Assembly (NCBI GenBank): GCA_003513765.1
Contig: DONT01000002.1
Location: 62,215 to 126,214, forward strand
Direction of reading: 5' to 3'
Length of the DNA: 64,000 nucleotides
Origin: Jeotgalicoccus sp.
Lineage (GTDB): Bacteria; Bacillota; Bacilli; Staphylococcales; Salinicoccaceae
In this document: positions 34,877 to 43,340 of the stretch, in pieces
How the letters are laid out: each line of letters begins with the position of its first letter
Position numbering within the stretch: the stretch's first letter is position 1
The notes under the pieces: generated by a model
Database searches by the model: none
What the model was told of the DNA's origin: nothing
Seen by the model: the letters and a program-made list of their open reading frames with translations, nothing else
Translations under genes and position numbers: made by a program

Positions 34877-35611
34877 TTACATTGCTGTTAAGCCGCCGTC
34901 GATAATGAATTCCGATCCTGTAGAATAGCTTGATTCTTCTGATGCCAGGAACAGCACCATATTTGTCACTTCTTCCGACTGAGCCATGCGGCGCATTGGG
35001 ATGTGTTTCGCGAACTCTTTAATCTGTTCCACTGCATCGCCTTCAGTAACCATCGGTGTTTCGATTACACCTGGATGCACAGAGTTTACTCTGATACCTA
35101 AGTGTCCAACCTGCAGCGCAGCTGCTTTAGTCATTCCTCTGACAGCGAACTTGGAATCTGTATAGCCGATTGCTCCGCCGACAATACCGTTCATAGAAGA
35201 AATGTTCACGATAGATCCTCCTTCAGCTTTTTGCATTGACGGCAATACTGCTTTCATACCGATGAAAACCGATACCTGATTAATATCGATAATCTTTTTA
35301 TAGTCTTCAACCGACATATCAAAAATACTCTTGCTCATGCTGATTCCTGCATTGTTTACAAGAACGTTAACCGGACCGAAAGCCGCTTCTGTTTTTTCAA
35401 CAACTTCCTGCCATCCTGCTTCATCAGTCACATCGTGTTTCACAAATAATGCGTTATCCCCAAGCTCAGCAGATAGTTGCTCTCCAACTTCTTCATTTAT
35501 ATCAGTAAATACAACTTTAGCGCCTTCTTCAACGAAACGGCGTACGTGCGATTCGCCCATTCCTCTTGCTCCACCTGTAACAATTGCAACCTTGTCTAAT
35601 AATTTTGTCAT
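34877..35611 (-). CDS. SDR family oxidoreductase (cyclohexanol/hydroxysteroid dehydrogenase-like)
   Basis: A 244-residue classical SDR: TGGARGMGES, NNAGISMS, NISSMNGIVGGAIGYTDSK (Ser and Tyr-x3-Lys), HPGVIETPM and a C-terminal SEFIIDGGLTAM. ATG 35611 follows GGAGGG by 7 nt. It leads a two-gene unit divergent from the TetR gene at 35727. A minus-strand TATAAT with TTAGCA 18 bp upstream lies at about 35655-35684, next to direct repeats TTAGC-A/G-TWA that could be the TetR site. Confidence 0.87.
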   Translation of the reverse strand: MTKLLDKVAIVTGGARGMGESHVRRFVEEGAKVVFTDINEEVGEQLSAELGDNALFVKHDVTDEAGWQEVVEKTEAAFGPVNVLVNNAGISMSKSIFDMSVEDYKKIIDINQVSVFIGMKAVLPSMQKAEGGSIVNISSMNGIVGGAIGYTDSKFAVRGMTKAAALQVGHLGIRVNSVHPGVIETPMVTEGDAVEQIKEFAKHIPMRRMAQSEEVTNMVLFLASEESSYSTGSEFIIDGGLTAM

Positions 35612-35726
35612 ATTGTAACCCTCCAATAATGATAGTCTGACTCTCAATATAATTATAACGCTAATTTAACTGTTATGCTAATATTTAGACATGCATTATA
35701 ATTAATATTTGAAAGGGGAAGATTGT

Positions 35727-36359
35727 ATGTCAAAACAGCTGGCAAACAAAGAACGCCGTCATAAGGCTATTGTCGATGCTGCCGAAAAACTGCTGATAGA
35801 AAGTTCCTGGGACAGCGTGCAGATGCAGGATATCGCAAAAGAAGCTGAAGTTGGTGTCGCAACACTTTTCAGATACTTCCCGAAAAAGCAGACACTGATT
35901 ATTGCTGTTGCCAATCAGATATTATCAGAAGAGCTCGATTTCTATTGCAGCATCAACCGGCAGAATAACACCGGTCTTCAAAAAGTGGAATCTATTTTTC
36001 AAAGAGTCAACAGACTGGGCCAGGCAGAAACACTGAAAAAATCCAAATTTATTGATATATTCGAATCAAATATTGGTGAGCTTGAAAACTTTGTAACAGA
36101 AGCCGAAGAATATTTTAATATACGTAACGATATTTCCAATATTGTCAGCCGTATAGTAGTTGACGGCCAAGATGATAAAACACTCCCTTCAGGTAAAGGT
36201 GTCACTGATGAAATTATGACGATGATTAATAACTACAGTCTATTTGCCAGAAAGCTCGCACTGATGAAAAATATTATGTCATTAGAAAAACATCCTGGCA
36301 CATATGTTCAATTAAAAATCATGCATGACATGTATATGGAGCGTTTGAGGAGTTTATAA
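35727..36359 (+). CDS. TetR family transcriptional regulator
   Basis: A 210-residue TetR regulator; helix-turn-helix near residues 25-48 (VQMQDIAKEAEVGVATLFRYFPKK), then a helical ligand domain. ATG 35727 has GAAAGGGG upstream. Divergent from the two SDR genes, so it most likely represses them and responds to their substrate; inference from layout. Confidence 0.87.
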   Translation: MSKQLANKERRHKAIVDAAEKLLIESSWDSVQMQDIAKEAEVGVATLFRYFPKKQTLIIAVANQILSEELDFYCSINRQNNTGLQKVESIFQRVNRLGQAETLKKSKFIDIFESNIGELENFVTEAEEYFNIRNDISNIVSRIVVDGQDDKTLPSGKGVTDEIMTMINNYSLFARKLALMKNIMSLEKHPGTYVQLKIMHDMYMERLRSL

Positions 36360-36413
36360 ATTGTTATTCTTTACTTTCAAACGGGTATATAAATTTAAAA
36401 GGCGGGATAATCA

Positions 36414-36890
36414 ATGAGCAGTATTTATGATATAGAAGTTGAAAATAAAGACCACAGCACTTACACACTCGATAAGTACGAAGACCATGTAATAGTTATC
36501 GTTAACACAGCAACAAAATGCGGTTTAAGCGGACAGTTTGACGGACTTGAAAAGCTGTATCAGCAATACAAAGATCAGAAGTTTACCATTCTCGGTTTCC
36601 CATGCAACCAGTTTGCCAATCAGGAACCCGGCAGCGGGGAAGATGCTGCGGAAGCTTGTAAAATCAATTACGGGGTTACTTTCCCAATTCATGAAAAAAT
36701 TAATGTTAACGGAGACGATGAACACCCGTTATACACTTATTTAAAAGAACAGCAGGGCGGACTGCTCGGCAGTAAAATCAAATGGAACTTCACTAAATTT
36801 GTTATCGACAGAAACGGTGAAGTTATAAAAAGATTTGGACCTAAGGACGAGCCTGAAAAAATGGACAGCCTTATACAGGAACTGCTGTAA
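36414..36890 (+). CDS. bsaA: Glutathione peroxidase family thiol peroxidase
   Basis: A 158-residue peroxidase with the catalytic set C36 (NTATKCGLSGQ), Q70 (PCNQFANQEPG) and W124-N125 (KIKWNFTKF). A Cys replaces selenocysteine, and in low-GC Gram-positives these enzymes normally use thioredoxin or bacillithiol. Good GGCGGG ribosome site; own terminator. Confidence 0.93.
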   Translation: MSSIYDIEVENKDHSTYTLDKYEDHVIVIVNTATKCGLSGQFDGLEKLYQQYKDQKFTILGFPCNQFANQEPGSGEDAAEACKINYGVTFPIHEKINVNGDDEHPLYTYLKEQQGGLLGSKIKWNFTKFVIDRNGEVIKRFGPKDEPEKMDSLIQELL

Positions 36891-36898
36891 CAATATAA

Positions 36899-36931
36899 AA
36901 ATGCCTTACCGGTTATTCCGGTAAGGCATTT
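36899..36931. terminator. Bidirectional terminator
   Basis: A 14-bp perfect stem AAATGCCTTACCGG / CCGGTAAGGCATTT with loop TTATT, between the peroxidase and the convergent RND gene. Confidence 0.93.
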
Positions 36932-36939
36932 TTCATTTA

Positions 36940-39900
36940 CTATTTTCTATTGTTCTTATTTTTCATTTTATCGATTAAATTTTGCATCTCATCGATATAA
37001 TTTCTTTCCTCTTCTTCTTCATTTACTTCATCAATACTCATCTGTTCTGCCTGTGCTTCTTTACGTTTCTCAGCATCGATATCTTTTTGAGTAATGATTT
37101 CACCTTCAGGCGTCATGTACTTCTTATGCATATTGCGCGTTTCTTTATCGATATAGCTGTAGAAAATTGGAATCACAAACAGTGTAAAGAACGTACTGCT
37201 GACGAGTCCGCCGATGACTACTGTCCCCATAGGTGCAATCATCTCTCCGCCTTCACCGATACCCATTGCCAGCGGCAGCATACCAAGCGCTGTTGTCAGT
37301 GCTGTAATAATAATCGGACGGAAACGGTGCTGAACACTGATTTCGAGCGCTTCAATTGTCGGAATACCTTTTTCTTTCTGCTGATTCGTATAGTCGACAA
37401 GCAGTATGGAGTTGTTGACCACTATCCCGAGCAGCATTATAATACCGACGAATGACACAACGCTTAACGGGCTGTCTGTAAGTACCAGTGCCGCCATGAC
37501 ACCGACAATACTTAACGGCATTGCCATAATAACGATAAACGGATGTCTAAATGATTCAAACTGTGCAACCATAACCAGGTAGATAAATACTACACCTAAG
37601 ACGATTGCGAGCAGCATTTGAGGAATCGCATCCCCAAGCATTTCTAGATCTCCACCGACAGAGTAGTGTGTATCTTCGCTGAAGTCCGCGGCTGAAACTA
37701 TATCTTCGACGTGTGTCCCCGCTTCATTGAGAGACATATCTGAAGAATAAGTTACTGTCAGCTCACTTGTTTCTTCCTGGTCGTTGCGCGTAATTAACGG
37801 CAGCATTTCAGTTTCTTCAAGTTCTGCGACTTCGCTGATTGGAACGTACTCACCTTCAGCATTTGGAATCTCAAGTGTTTCAAAATTCGATACGCTGTCG
37901 AGATACGTATCCGGATATTTCACGTTGATAGAAAGATAATCATTATTTGCTTCCACAGTAGAAGCTTCCACTCCATTTGAAGCTTCGTATAATGCCTGAC
38001 CGATCTGGGCCGGCTGCAGGCCGTTTTCACGTGCTGCATCTCTGTCGACTCTGATCTGCATTTCTTCAACCATATCTTCACGGCTTGAAGCTACGCTGTC
38101 GATACTGCCGTCTGCTTCCAGCTCTTCGATAATAGTCGCTTCTGATTCTGCTAAACGTTCAGCGTTATCATCAGATACTCTCAGCATCAGAGTGTTCGGC
38201 TCAGAACTTATGCCGGACTGTGACATCGGAATGACGTTGATTTCTGCTGATTCATCCAGTCCTTCTATCTCATCTTCAATATTGCTTATAAATTCATTAG
38301 TCGTAACATTACGGTCAGCCTGGCTTACCAGTGTCGCTGTAATACTCGCTTTGTTTGTTTCTTCCGACATCGACATCATCGGCTGCAGAGAACCGACGTT
38401 GCTTAAGTACATTTCTACTTCAGAGTAATCTTCCAGCTGATTTTCAATGCTTTGTACTGTTTCAAAAGTATCTTCATAAATTGTGCCTTGTTCTTTTTCA
38501 ATTTCAATTGTTAGGGCACCTTCATCGCTTTCAGGCATTAATGTCATACCCTGATTGACGATTCCGAGAATACCTGCTGCCATAAGCAGTACAGTGATTA
38601 TCATTACTAAGAGACGGTGCTGTAAAGTCCAACGCGTAAACTTAGTCAGTAATTTCATGTACGGTCTTTCGCTGCGTGCTTTTTCAATATTCTCTTTAGG
38701 CGCATCTAAAATACGGCTCGAAATCATCGGCACTACAGTTAACGCGACGAATAATGAAGCAAACAGACTGAAAACAACTGTAATTGCCAGCGGTGTGAAT
38801 AACTGTCCTACAAGGCCGCTGACGAAAACAACCGGTGCAAACACTGCTGCAGTTGTTAATGTTGATGCAATAATGGCTGAAGCGACTTCTTTTGTTCCGT
38901 CACTCGCTGCTTTCTTAGGATTTTTACCCATAGACAAATGTCTGTATATATTTTCTATTACAACGACAGAGTTATCGACCAGCATACCGATACCGAGCGC
39001 AAGACCGCCGAGTGTCATTAAGTTAATGCTGATGTTTGTAAAGAATAACAGCGCAAATGTTGTAATAACTGAGAATGGTATCGCAAGACCGATGATTAAC
39101 GGTGCTTTCAGATTTCTAAGGAAAGCAAACAGTATAATCATCGCGAGTACCGCACCGCTGATCAGTGAAATGTACACACTGTTAATCGCGAGGTCGATAT
39201 ATTCACCTTCATCGTAAAGTGTTTCAACAGTTAAGTTGCTGAATTCATCTTCATCGAGTTTTTCATCGAGTACTTCATTGAATTCACTATTTACGTTCGA
39301 TGCGTTTGCATCGGATGCCAGCATAACGTCAATAGAAAGTGCGTTATCTTGATTCAGTCTCGTAATTGAATTGCTGTCCTGTTCTTCAACAGACACATCT
39401 GCAATATCATCCAGTGTCAGCGTCCCGCCTTCCGGCAGATCCGCAATAACTAGTTCGCGCAATGTTTCAACACCATCGATATTACTCACTGTACGAGTTG
39501 AAATCGAAGTGCGGCTCTCTGTATCAACTATAGTTGCGTTAGGAATAGATATATTATTCGCTTCTATAAGTCCCGCAACATCGCTTTGGCTCATATTAAC
39601 TTCAGATAATGCATCGACATCCAGATTAACCTGGATTTCTTCGACGACAGTACCATTTTGAGATATCGAAGCGACACCTTCAATGTTTTCTAATTCAGTG
39701 ACTAAGCTATCGACCTGCCCCTGATAGTCAGCAACATTTTCACCGCTTGAAGTAACTGCCATCTGGATACTCGGCATCATCGAGATATCGAATTCAAGGA
39801 ATGCAGGATCTCCTGCCTGTTCAGGTAGCTGAACGCTTTCCAGTGCTCTAGTTATATCACTTTCCACTTCATCAATTGTCATATCATAACCAAATTCTAA

Positions 39901-40176
39901 AATAACAACTGAAGAGCTTTCTTGTGATTGAGAAGATATATTCGATAGTCCGTTAATGGATGACAATTCCGATTCTATCGGTTTCGTGACATCCTCCATT
40001 ACTTCCTCGGGACCCGCCCCCTGGTAAGTTGTTGCCACTGCCGCAATCGGAGGCTGGATGTTTGGCATAAGCTGAAGTGGAAGTCTTGTTAAAGAAACGA
40101 TTCCAAGCAGCATAAGTATAATCATAACGACGATTGTAAATTTAGGGCGTCTTATGGAAAAATCCGATAGTTTCAA
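36940..40176 (-). CDS. swrC: RND family efflux permease, SwrC type
   Basis: A 1078-residue RND pump of the HAE1/SwrC type (SwrC exports surfactin in B. subtilis). It begins MKLSDFSIRRPKFTIVVM, has twelve helices, two large acidic extracellular domains, the TM4 motif GIGMLVDNSVVVIENIYRH (one Asp before Asn) and a later GIVVNNSILLVDY. A long charged cytoplasmic tail of about 70 residues ends KNKNNRK. Divergent from a TetR gene with a likely operator between. Substrate unknown; lipids, antimicrobials or biocides are typical. Confidence 0.9.
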   Translation of the reverse strand: MKLSDFSIRRPKFTIVVMIILMLLGIVSLTRLPLQLMPNIQPPIAAVATTYQGAGPEEVMEDVTKPIESELSSINGLSNISSQSQESSSVVILEFGYDMTIDEVESDITRALESVQLPEQAGDPAFLEFDISMMPSIQMAVTSSGENVADYQGQVDSLVTELENIEGVASISQNGTVVEEIQVNLDVDALSEVNMSQSDVAGLIEANNISIPNATIVDTESRTSISTRTVSNIDGVETLRELVIADLPEGGTLTLDDIADVSVEEQDSNSITRLNQDNALSIDVMLASDANASNVNSEFNEVLDEKLDEDEFSNLTVETLYDEGEYIDLAINSVYISLISGAVLAMIILFAFLRNLKAPLIIGLAIPFSVITTFALLFFTNISINLMTLGGLALGIGMLVDNSVVVIENIYRHLSMGKNPKKAASDGTKEVASAIIASTLTTAAVFAPVVFVSGLVGQLFTPLAITVVFSLFASLFVALTVVPMISSRILDAPKENIEKARSERPYMKLLTKFTRWTLQHRLLVMIITVLLMAAGILGIVNQGMTLMPESDEGALTIEIEKEQGTIYEDTFETVQSIENQLEDYSEVEMYLSNVGSLQPMMSMSEETNKASITATLVSQADRNVTTNEFISNIEDEIEGLDESAEINVIPMSQSGISSEPNTLMLRVSDDNAERLAESEATIIEELEADGSIDSVASSREDMVEEMQIRVDRDAARENGLQPAQIGQALYEASNGVEASTVEANNDYLSINVKYPDTYLDSVSNFETLEIPNAEGEYVPISEVAELEETEMLPLITRNDQEETSELTVTYSSDMSLNEAGTHVEDIVSAADFSEDTHYSVGGDLEMLGDAIPQMLLAIVLGVVFIYLVMVAQFESFRHPFIVIMAMPLSIVGVMAALVLTDSPLSVVSFVGIIMLLGIVVNNSILLVDYTNQQKEKGIPTIEALEISVQHRFRPIIITALTTALGMLPLAMGIGEGGEMIAPMGTVVIGGLVSSTFFTLFVIPIFYSYIDKETRNMHKKYMTPEGEIITQKDIDAEKRKEAQAEQMSIDEVNEEEEERNYIDEMQNLIDKMKNKNNRK

Positions 40177-40217
40177 ATTGAGTACTCTCCTTATATATTG
40201 TTTATTTGTTTAAGCCG

Positions 40218-40271
40218 ACAACGTGTTGTATAATCCCTTATAATCATAATAAAGTAGTTGAATACTATCAA
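40218..40271 (-). promoter_or_regulatory. swrC promoter and probable TetR operator
   Basis: On the minus strand -35 TTGATA (40266-40271) and -10 TATGAT (40243-40248) are 17 bp apart. Just downstream of the predicted start lies the dyad ACAACGTGTTGT (40218-40229). A bound TetR dimer there would block the pump promoter. Confidence 0.65.
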
Positions 40272-40318
40272 TAAACAATAACCGGTAATGTGTTGAAAAA
40301 TAGAAAGAAGTGTCTAAA

Positions 40319-40900
40319 ATGAGTCAAAGAGATGTGACCAGAAACAACCTGATAGAAGCATTTTGGGATATTTATAAAATAAAACCTCTGTCAAAAATTA
40401 CCGTTAAAGAGATAACAGATAAAGCAGGATATAACCGCGGAACATTTTATACATACTTCAGTGATATAAATGAAATTCTGACGCTACTTAAAGAAAGTTT
40501 AATTCCGACAAGAGATATGATCATCGCCCCGCTGATGATGCTCGATAAAAGCGGCGGCAATATTTTTGAAACGCTGGAACGAACGAATGATTTCGTCAAA
40601 AAACACAGTGATAAAATCGCAGTCCTGATTGGACCTGAAGGCGATCCTAGTTTTGTTCACGAATTTAAAATGCGTATCAGAATGATTATTATGGATTACG
40701 TTTATGAACTTAAAATTAAAGAACCTGAAAAAATCGAGTACATTATAGAATATCAATTATCAGCTCTTATCGGCATGTTTCAACTATGGCTTGAGAAGAA
40801 CGGAGAAGTTGATGAAATAATTCTGGGTGATTTCGTTGAGGACATTTCGAATCAGGGTGTTACGACGATGATGACTGCCATGCTGAATAATAAAGAGTAA
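40319..40900 (+). CDS. TetR family transcriptional regulator of the RND pump
   Basis: A 193-residue TetR/AcrR protein with helix-turn-helix ITVKEITDKAGYNRGTFYTYFSD near residues 27-49 and a TetR_C-type helical domain. ATG 40319 follows GAAAGAAG; a GTG at 40310 is possible. Divergent from swrC with an operator-like dyad between, so probably its repressor. Confidence 0.87.
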   Translation: MSQRDVTRNNLIEAFWDIYKIKPLSKITVKEITDKAGYNRGTFYTYFSDINEILTLLKESLIPTRDMIIAPLMMLDKSGGNIFETLERTNDFVKKHSDKIAVLIGPEGDPSFVHEFKMRIRMIIMDYVYELKIKEPEKIEYIIEYQLSALIGMFQLWLEKNGEVDEIILGDFVEDISNQGVTTMMTAMLNNKE

Positions 40901-40904
40901 ATTA

Positions 40905-40935
40905 AACCCCGGTACTGTTTTTCAGTTCCGGGGTT
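40905..40935. terminator. Terminator
   Basis: Stem AACCCCGG-ACTG / CAGT-CCGGGGTT with a symmetric T-T bulge, between the TetR gene and convergent folA; T-run is modest on the minus side. Confidence 0.75.
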
Positions 40936-40947
40936 AGGCTGCATGTA

Positions 40948-41439
40948 TTACTTTCTTCTCCATAATTCAAAAGTATGCTCATATAAATTTTTCTCATCAA
41001 CGATACCCTTTTCAGTTTTAACCAGTTCAAACTTGTTATAGTCAAATTTTTCATCGAAATAGGTATCGCCTTCAAATGTGTCATGAATAACAGTACGGTA
41101 TAATTCATCGACTTCGTTTTCAAACATTTTAAATAATACCGCACCGCCGATGATATAAAGATCTTCATCACCAGTCTGTGCAAGTTCAAGTATTTCCTCT
41201 TTGGAGTGCACTATTATTGCGCCCGGCGCTTCATAATCCTGCTGTCTTGTTAAGACGATATTCCTTCGGCCGGGGAGCGGTCTGTTCGGAATTGATTCGT
41301 AGGTTTTTCGGCCGGTCACCATGTCACCCCGCATCGTTATCTTTTTAAAAAAGGCAACATCAGCGGGCAAACGCCAGGGCAGTGCATCGCCTTTACCGAT
41401 CAGCCTGTTTTCATCTTCAGCCCAAACATAAGCGAGCAT
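40948..41439 (-). CDS. folA: Dihydrofolate reductase
   Basis: A 163-residue enzyme reducing dihydrofolate with NADPH. Landmarks: AEDENRLIGKGDALPWRLPADVAFFK with catalytic D27, TGRKTYESIP and LYIIGGAVLF. ATG 41439 lies 9 nt after AGGAG; an in-frame ATG two codons earlier is too close to that site. In staphylococci it usually follows thyA; here thymidylate synthase is absent and the gene stands alone. Confidence 0.95.
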   Translation of the reverse strand: MLAYVWAEDENRLIGKGDALPWRLPADVAFFKKITMRGDMVTGRKTYESIPNRPLPGRRNIVLTRQQDYEAPGAIIVHSKEEILELAQTGDEDLYIIGGAVLFKMFENEVDELYRTVIHDTFEGDTYFDEKFDYNKFELVKTEKGIVDEKNLYEHTFELWRRK

Positions 41440-41560
41440 ATACATCTCTCCTTTAAAACTAAAACTGTTTGTTATATCTGTCATACCCTAATGTAAGATA
41501 AATCACTCATTATTATAAAAATCCTTTGTCAGCAGGTCTGTAACGCTATGCAATACAATA

Positions 41561-41575
41561 TAACGCACGGCGTTA
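41561..41575. repeat. TAACGC-N3-GCGTTA dyad, third copy
   Basis: Perfect dyad with ACG centre; its right arm overlaps the stop codon of the minus-strand ABC ATPase. A half copy (TAACGCTATG) lies at 41541-41550. It may end the ABC operon transcript, but the following T-run is poor. Confidence 0.6.
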
Positions 41576-42229
41576 TTTTATATAATCTGCGAGCAATTCT
41601 CTATAGAACGAGTCTTTACCAATAACAATAACACGATCGCATACTTCTTTAATTTCATTCATATCATGCGATGTGTAAATGATAAGTGTATCGTTGTTCT
41701 TCGCTTGAGCTTTTAAAAATTCTCCAATTTCTATCCTCGATTTTAAATCGATACCTGCAGTCGGTTCATCCAGCAGCAGAAATTCAGGATTATTAATTAA
41801 ACTGATAGCGAGATTAAGTTTCCGCTTCATACCTCCGGATAATTTACTGACTTTAGTATCATGTCTATCTAGCTGTATGTTATTCAGCAGCGTTTTCAAT
41901 TCATACACAGATTTCTTAACAGGTGACAGCTTTTGAAAGAACTTCATATTTTCAATGACAGTTAAATCTTCCCATACAGCAATATCCTGAGGTACGTATC
42001 CTATAACTTTCCTGTGTGCTTTAAAATACTTTTTGTATGGCTTGCCGTTTAAATAAAGTTCTCCGCTATCAGGTTTCGATAAGCTTGCTAAAATTTTCAG
42101 CAGTGTTGATTTACCTGCACCATTCTCACCAACGAGCCCGATAATTTCTCCCTGTTCTGCGGACATGCTGAAGTCTTCCAGTACGCGGCGCTTACCATAA
42201 CTTTTATTTACCGAGTTAACTTCCAGCAT
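41573..42229 (-). CDS. ABC transporter ATP-binding protein
   Basis: A short 218-residue ABC ATPase with Walker A GENGAGKST, Q-loop YVPQDIAVWED, signature LSGGMKRKL, Walker B LLLDEPTAG and switch His in YTSHDMNE. Of the drug/polysaccharide-exporter (ABC-2) kind. It is last in a four-gene operon and overlaps the preceding permease gene by 14 nt. It should power the two permeases upstream. Confidence 0.9.
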   Translation of the reverse strand: MLEVNSVNKSYGKRRVLEDFSMSAEQGEIIGLVGENGAGKSTLLKILASLSKPDSGELYLNGKPYKKYFKAHRKVIGYVPQDIAVWEDLTVIENMKFFQKLSPVKKSVYELKTLLNNIQLDRHDTKVSKLSGGMKRKLNLAISLINNPEFLLLDEPTAGIDLKSRIEIGEFLKAQAKNNDTLIIYTSHDMNEIKEVCDRVIVIGKDSFYRELLADYIK

Positions 42230-43340
42230 TGTTATCCCTCCAAATCCATATGAGCATTAAAACTGATATTAGAATAATCCATGGAATATTAAGTCCATTC
42301 ACTAAAAACATCTGCACCGGGTGCACCGACGACATTAAAGACAGTCCTGTCAGTGAAATAATGGCAGGCATAGCGAGTTGAAGTGCCAATAGAGCAATCG
42401 TTAACGCCACAGCTGCCTGATATAATTTCACTGGTGATTTTACGGAAGAGGCAAGCAGGAATGCAATGCCGTTTATAACAATACGGAACATGACGAGTGA
42501 CAGAAAGCTAATATTCCCTGTTAGTACTTCTTTTATTATCACATAAGTAATACTGTCTACTATCAGCATCACAGCGGTCATAATAACTAGCGTCAGTAAC
42601 ATAAAATTCGTATATGAATGCTTCATAAAATAAAATCGGGTCCTGGTACTGCTGACAGTTTCACGTGTAACAAAGTCAAATATAAAAATAGTAACGGTGA
42701 AAGTTATATATGCCCAAACTATCCATGGATGAAAGGCTGGTGTTTCTTCGATATCAGCCGATTCTCCAAGGAAATAAAACACCTGTTTCAAGAGATTAGT
42801 ATCTGTTTCTGTACGTTTGCGTTCAGCTGCTACATCTTCAGCGGTCACAGCTGTTTCAGCCAGCAGATTATTCTGCAACTCCAGCACATAATCAACAGTC
42901 GTGTATTCACCCATCCGCTCCTGCACGAGCGAAGCTGCCAGTTCTTTCGCCTGTTCGTAGTAGATCGAGCGGTCTGTATAATACGTTTCAATTAAGTCCC
43001 TGCGCTGACCTTCATGTATTTTTTCTGCAAAGTCTTCCGGCAGTATAAACACACTATCCAGCCTGTATTGTTCCAGCTCTCTTAGAACAGCTGTACTATT
43101 TGTTGTATTAAATACTTCAACATCCATAAATTCGCTGCTCTTAAGGCCCGCTGTAAAGATCTCCGCTTCCACACTGTTTTCATGGACAACGACTGCTGCA
43201 GGCACTCTGAAGTCTTCTCTGGTGCTGTTAAACACATTTGTAACGACGAGTGTCAGCAGCACTGGCACAATGAGCCACAACGATATTTTAGGAAGCTGCC
43301 GCTTTATGAGCAGCCATCTCGCATATATCATATCTATCAT
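42216..43340 (-). CDS. ABC-2 type permease (second)
   Basis: A 374-residue permease: one helix near residues 17-35, an extracellular domain of about 170 residues, then five to six helices from about 205, the YhgE/NatB-like ABC-2 plan. Its start overlaps the preceding permease by 4 nt (ATGA), so they are translationally coupled and probably form a heterodimer. Confidence 0.82.
   Translation of the reverse strand: MIDMIYARWLLIKRQLPKISLWLIVPVLLTLVVTNVFNSTREDFRVPAAVVVHENSVEAEIFTAGLKSSEFMDVEVFNTTNSTAVLRELEQYRLDSVFILPEDFAEKIHEGQRRDLIETYYTDRSIYYEQAKELAASLVQERMGEYTTVDYVLELQNNLLAETAVTAEDVAAERKRTETDTNLLKQVFYFLGESADIEETPAFHPWIVWAYITFTVTIFIFDFVTRETVSSTRTRFYFMKHSYTNFMLLTLVIMTAVMLIVDSITYVIIKEVLTGNISFLSLVMFRIVINGIAFLLASSVKSPVKLYQAAVALTIALLALQLAMPAIISLTGLSLMSSVHPVQMFLVNGLNIPWIILISVLMLIWIWRDNNAGS

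Noticed and set aside
36414..36890. Selenoprotein glutathione peroxidase
   Set aside because: The catalytic codon is TGC (Cys), so it is an ordinary thiol peroxidase.
38555..39217. Plus-strand open frame of 220 codons
   Set aside because: It lies wholly antisense inside the SwrC pump gene, has no ribosome site, and its translation is low-complexity; a shadow of the acidic RND codons.
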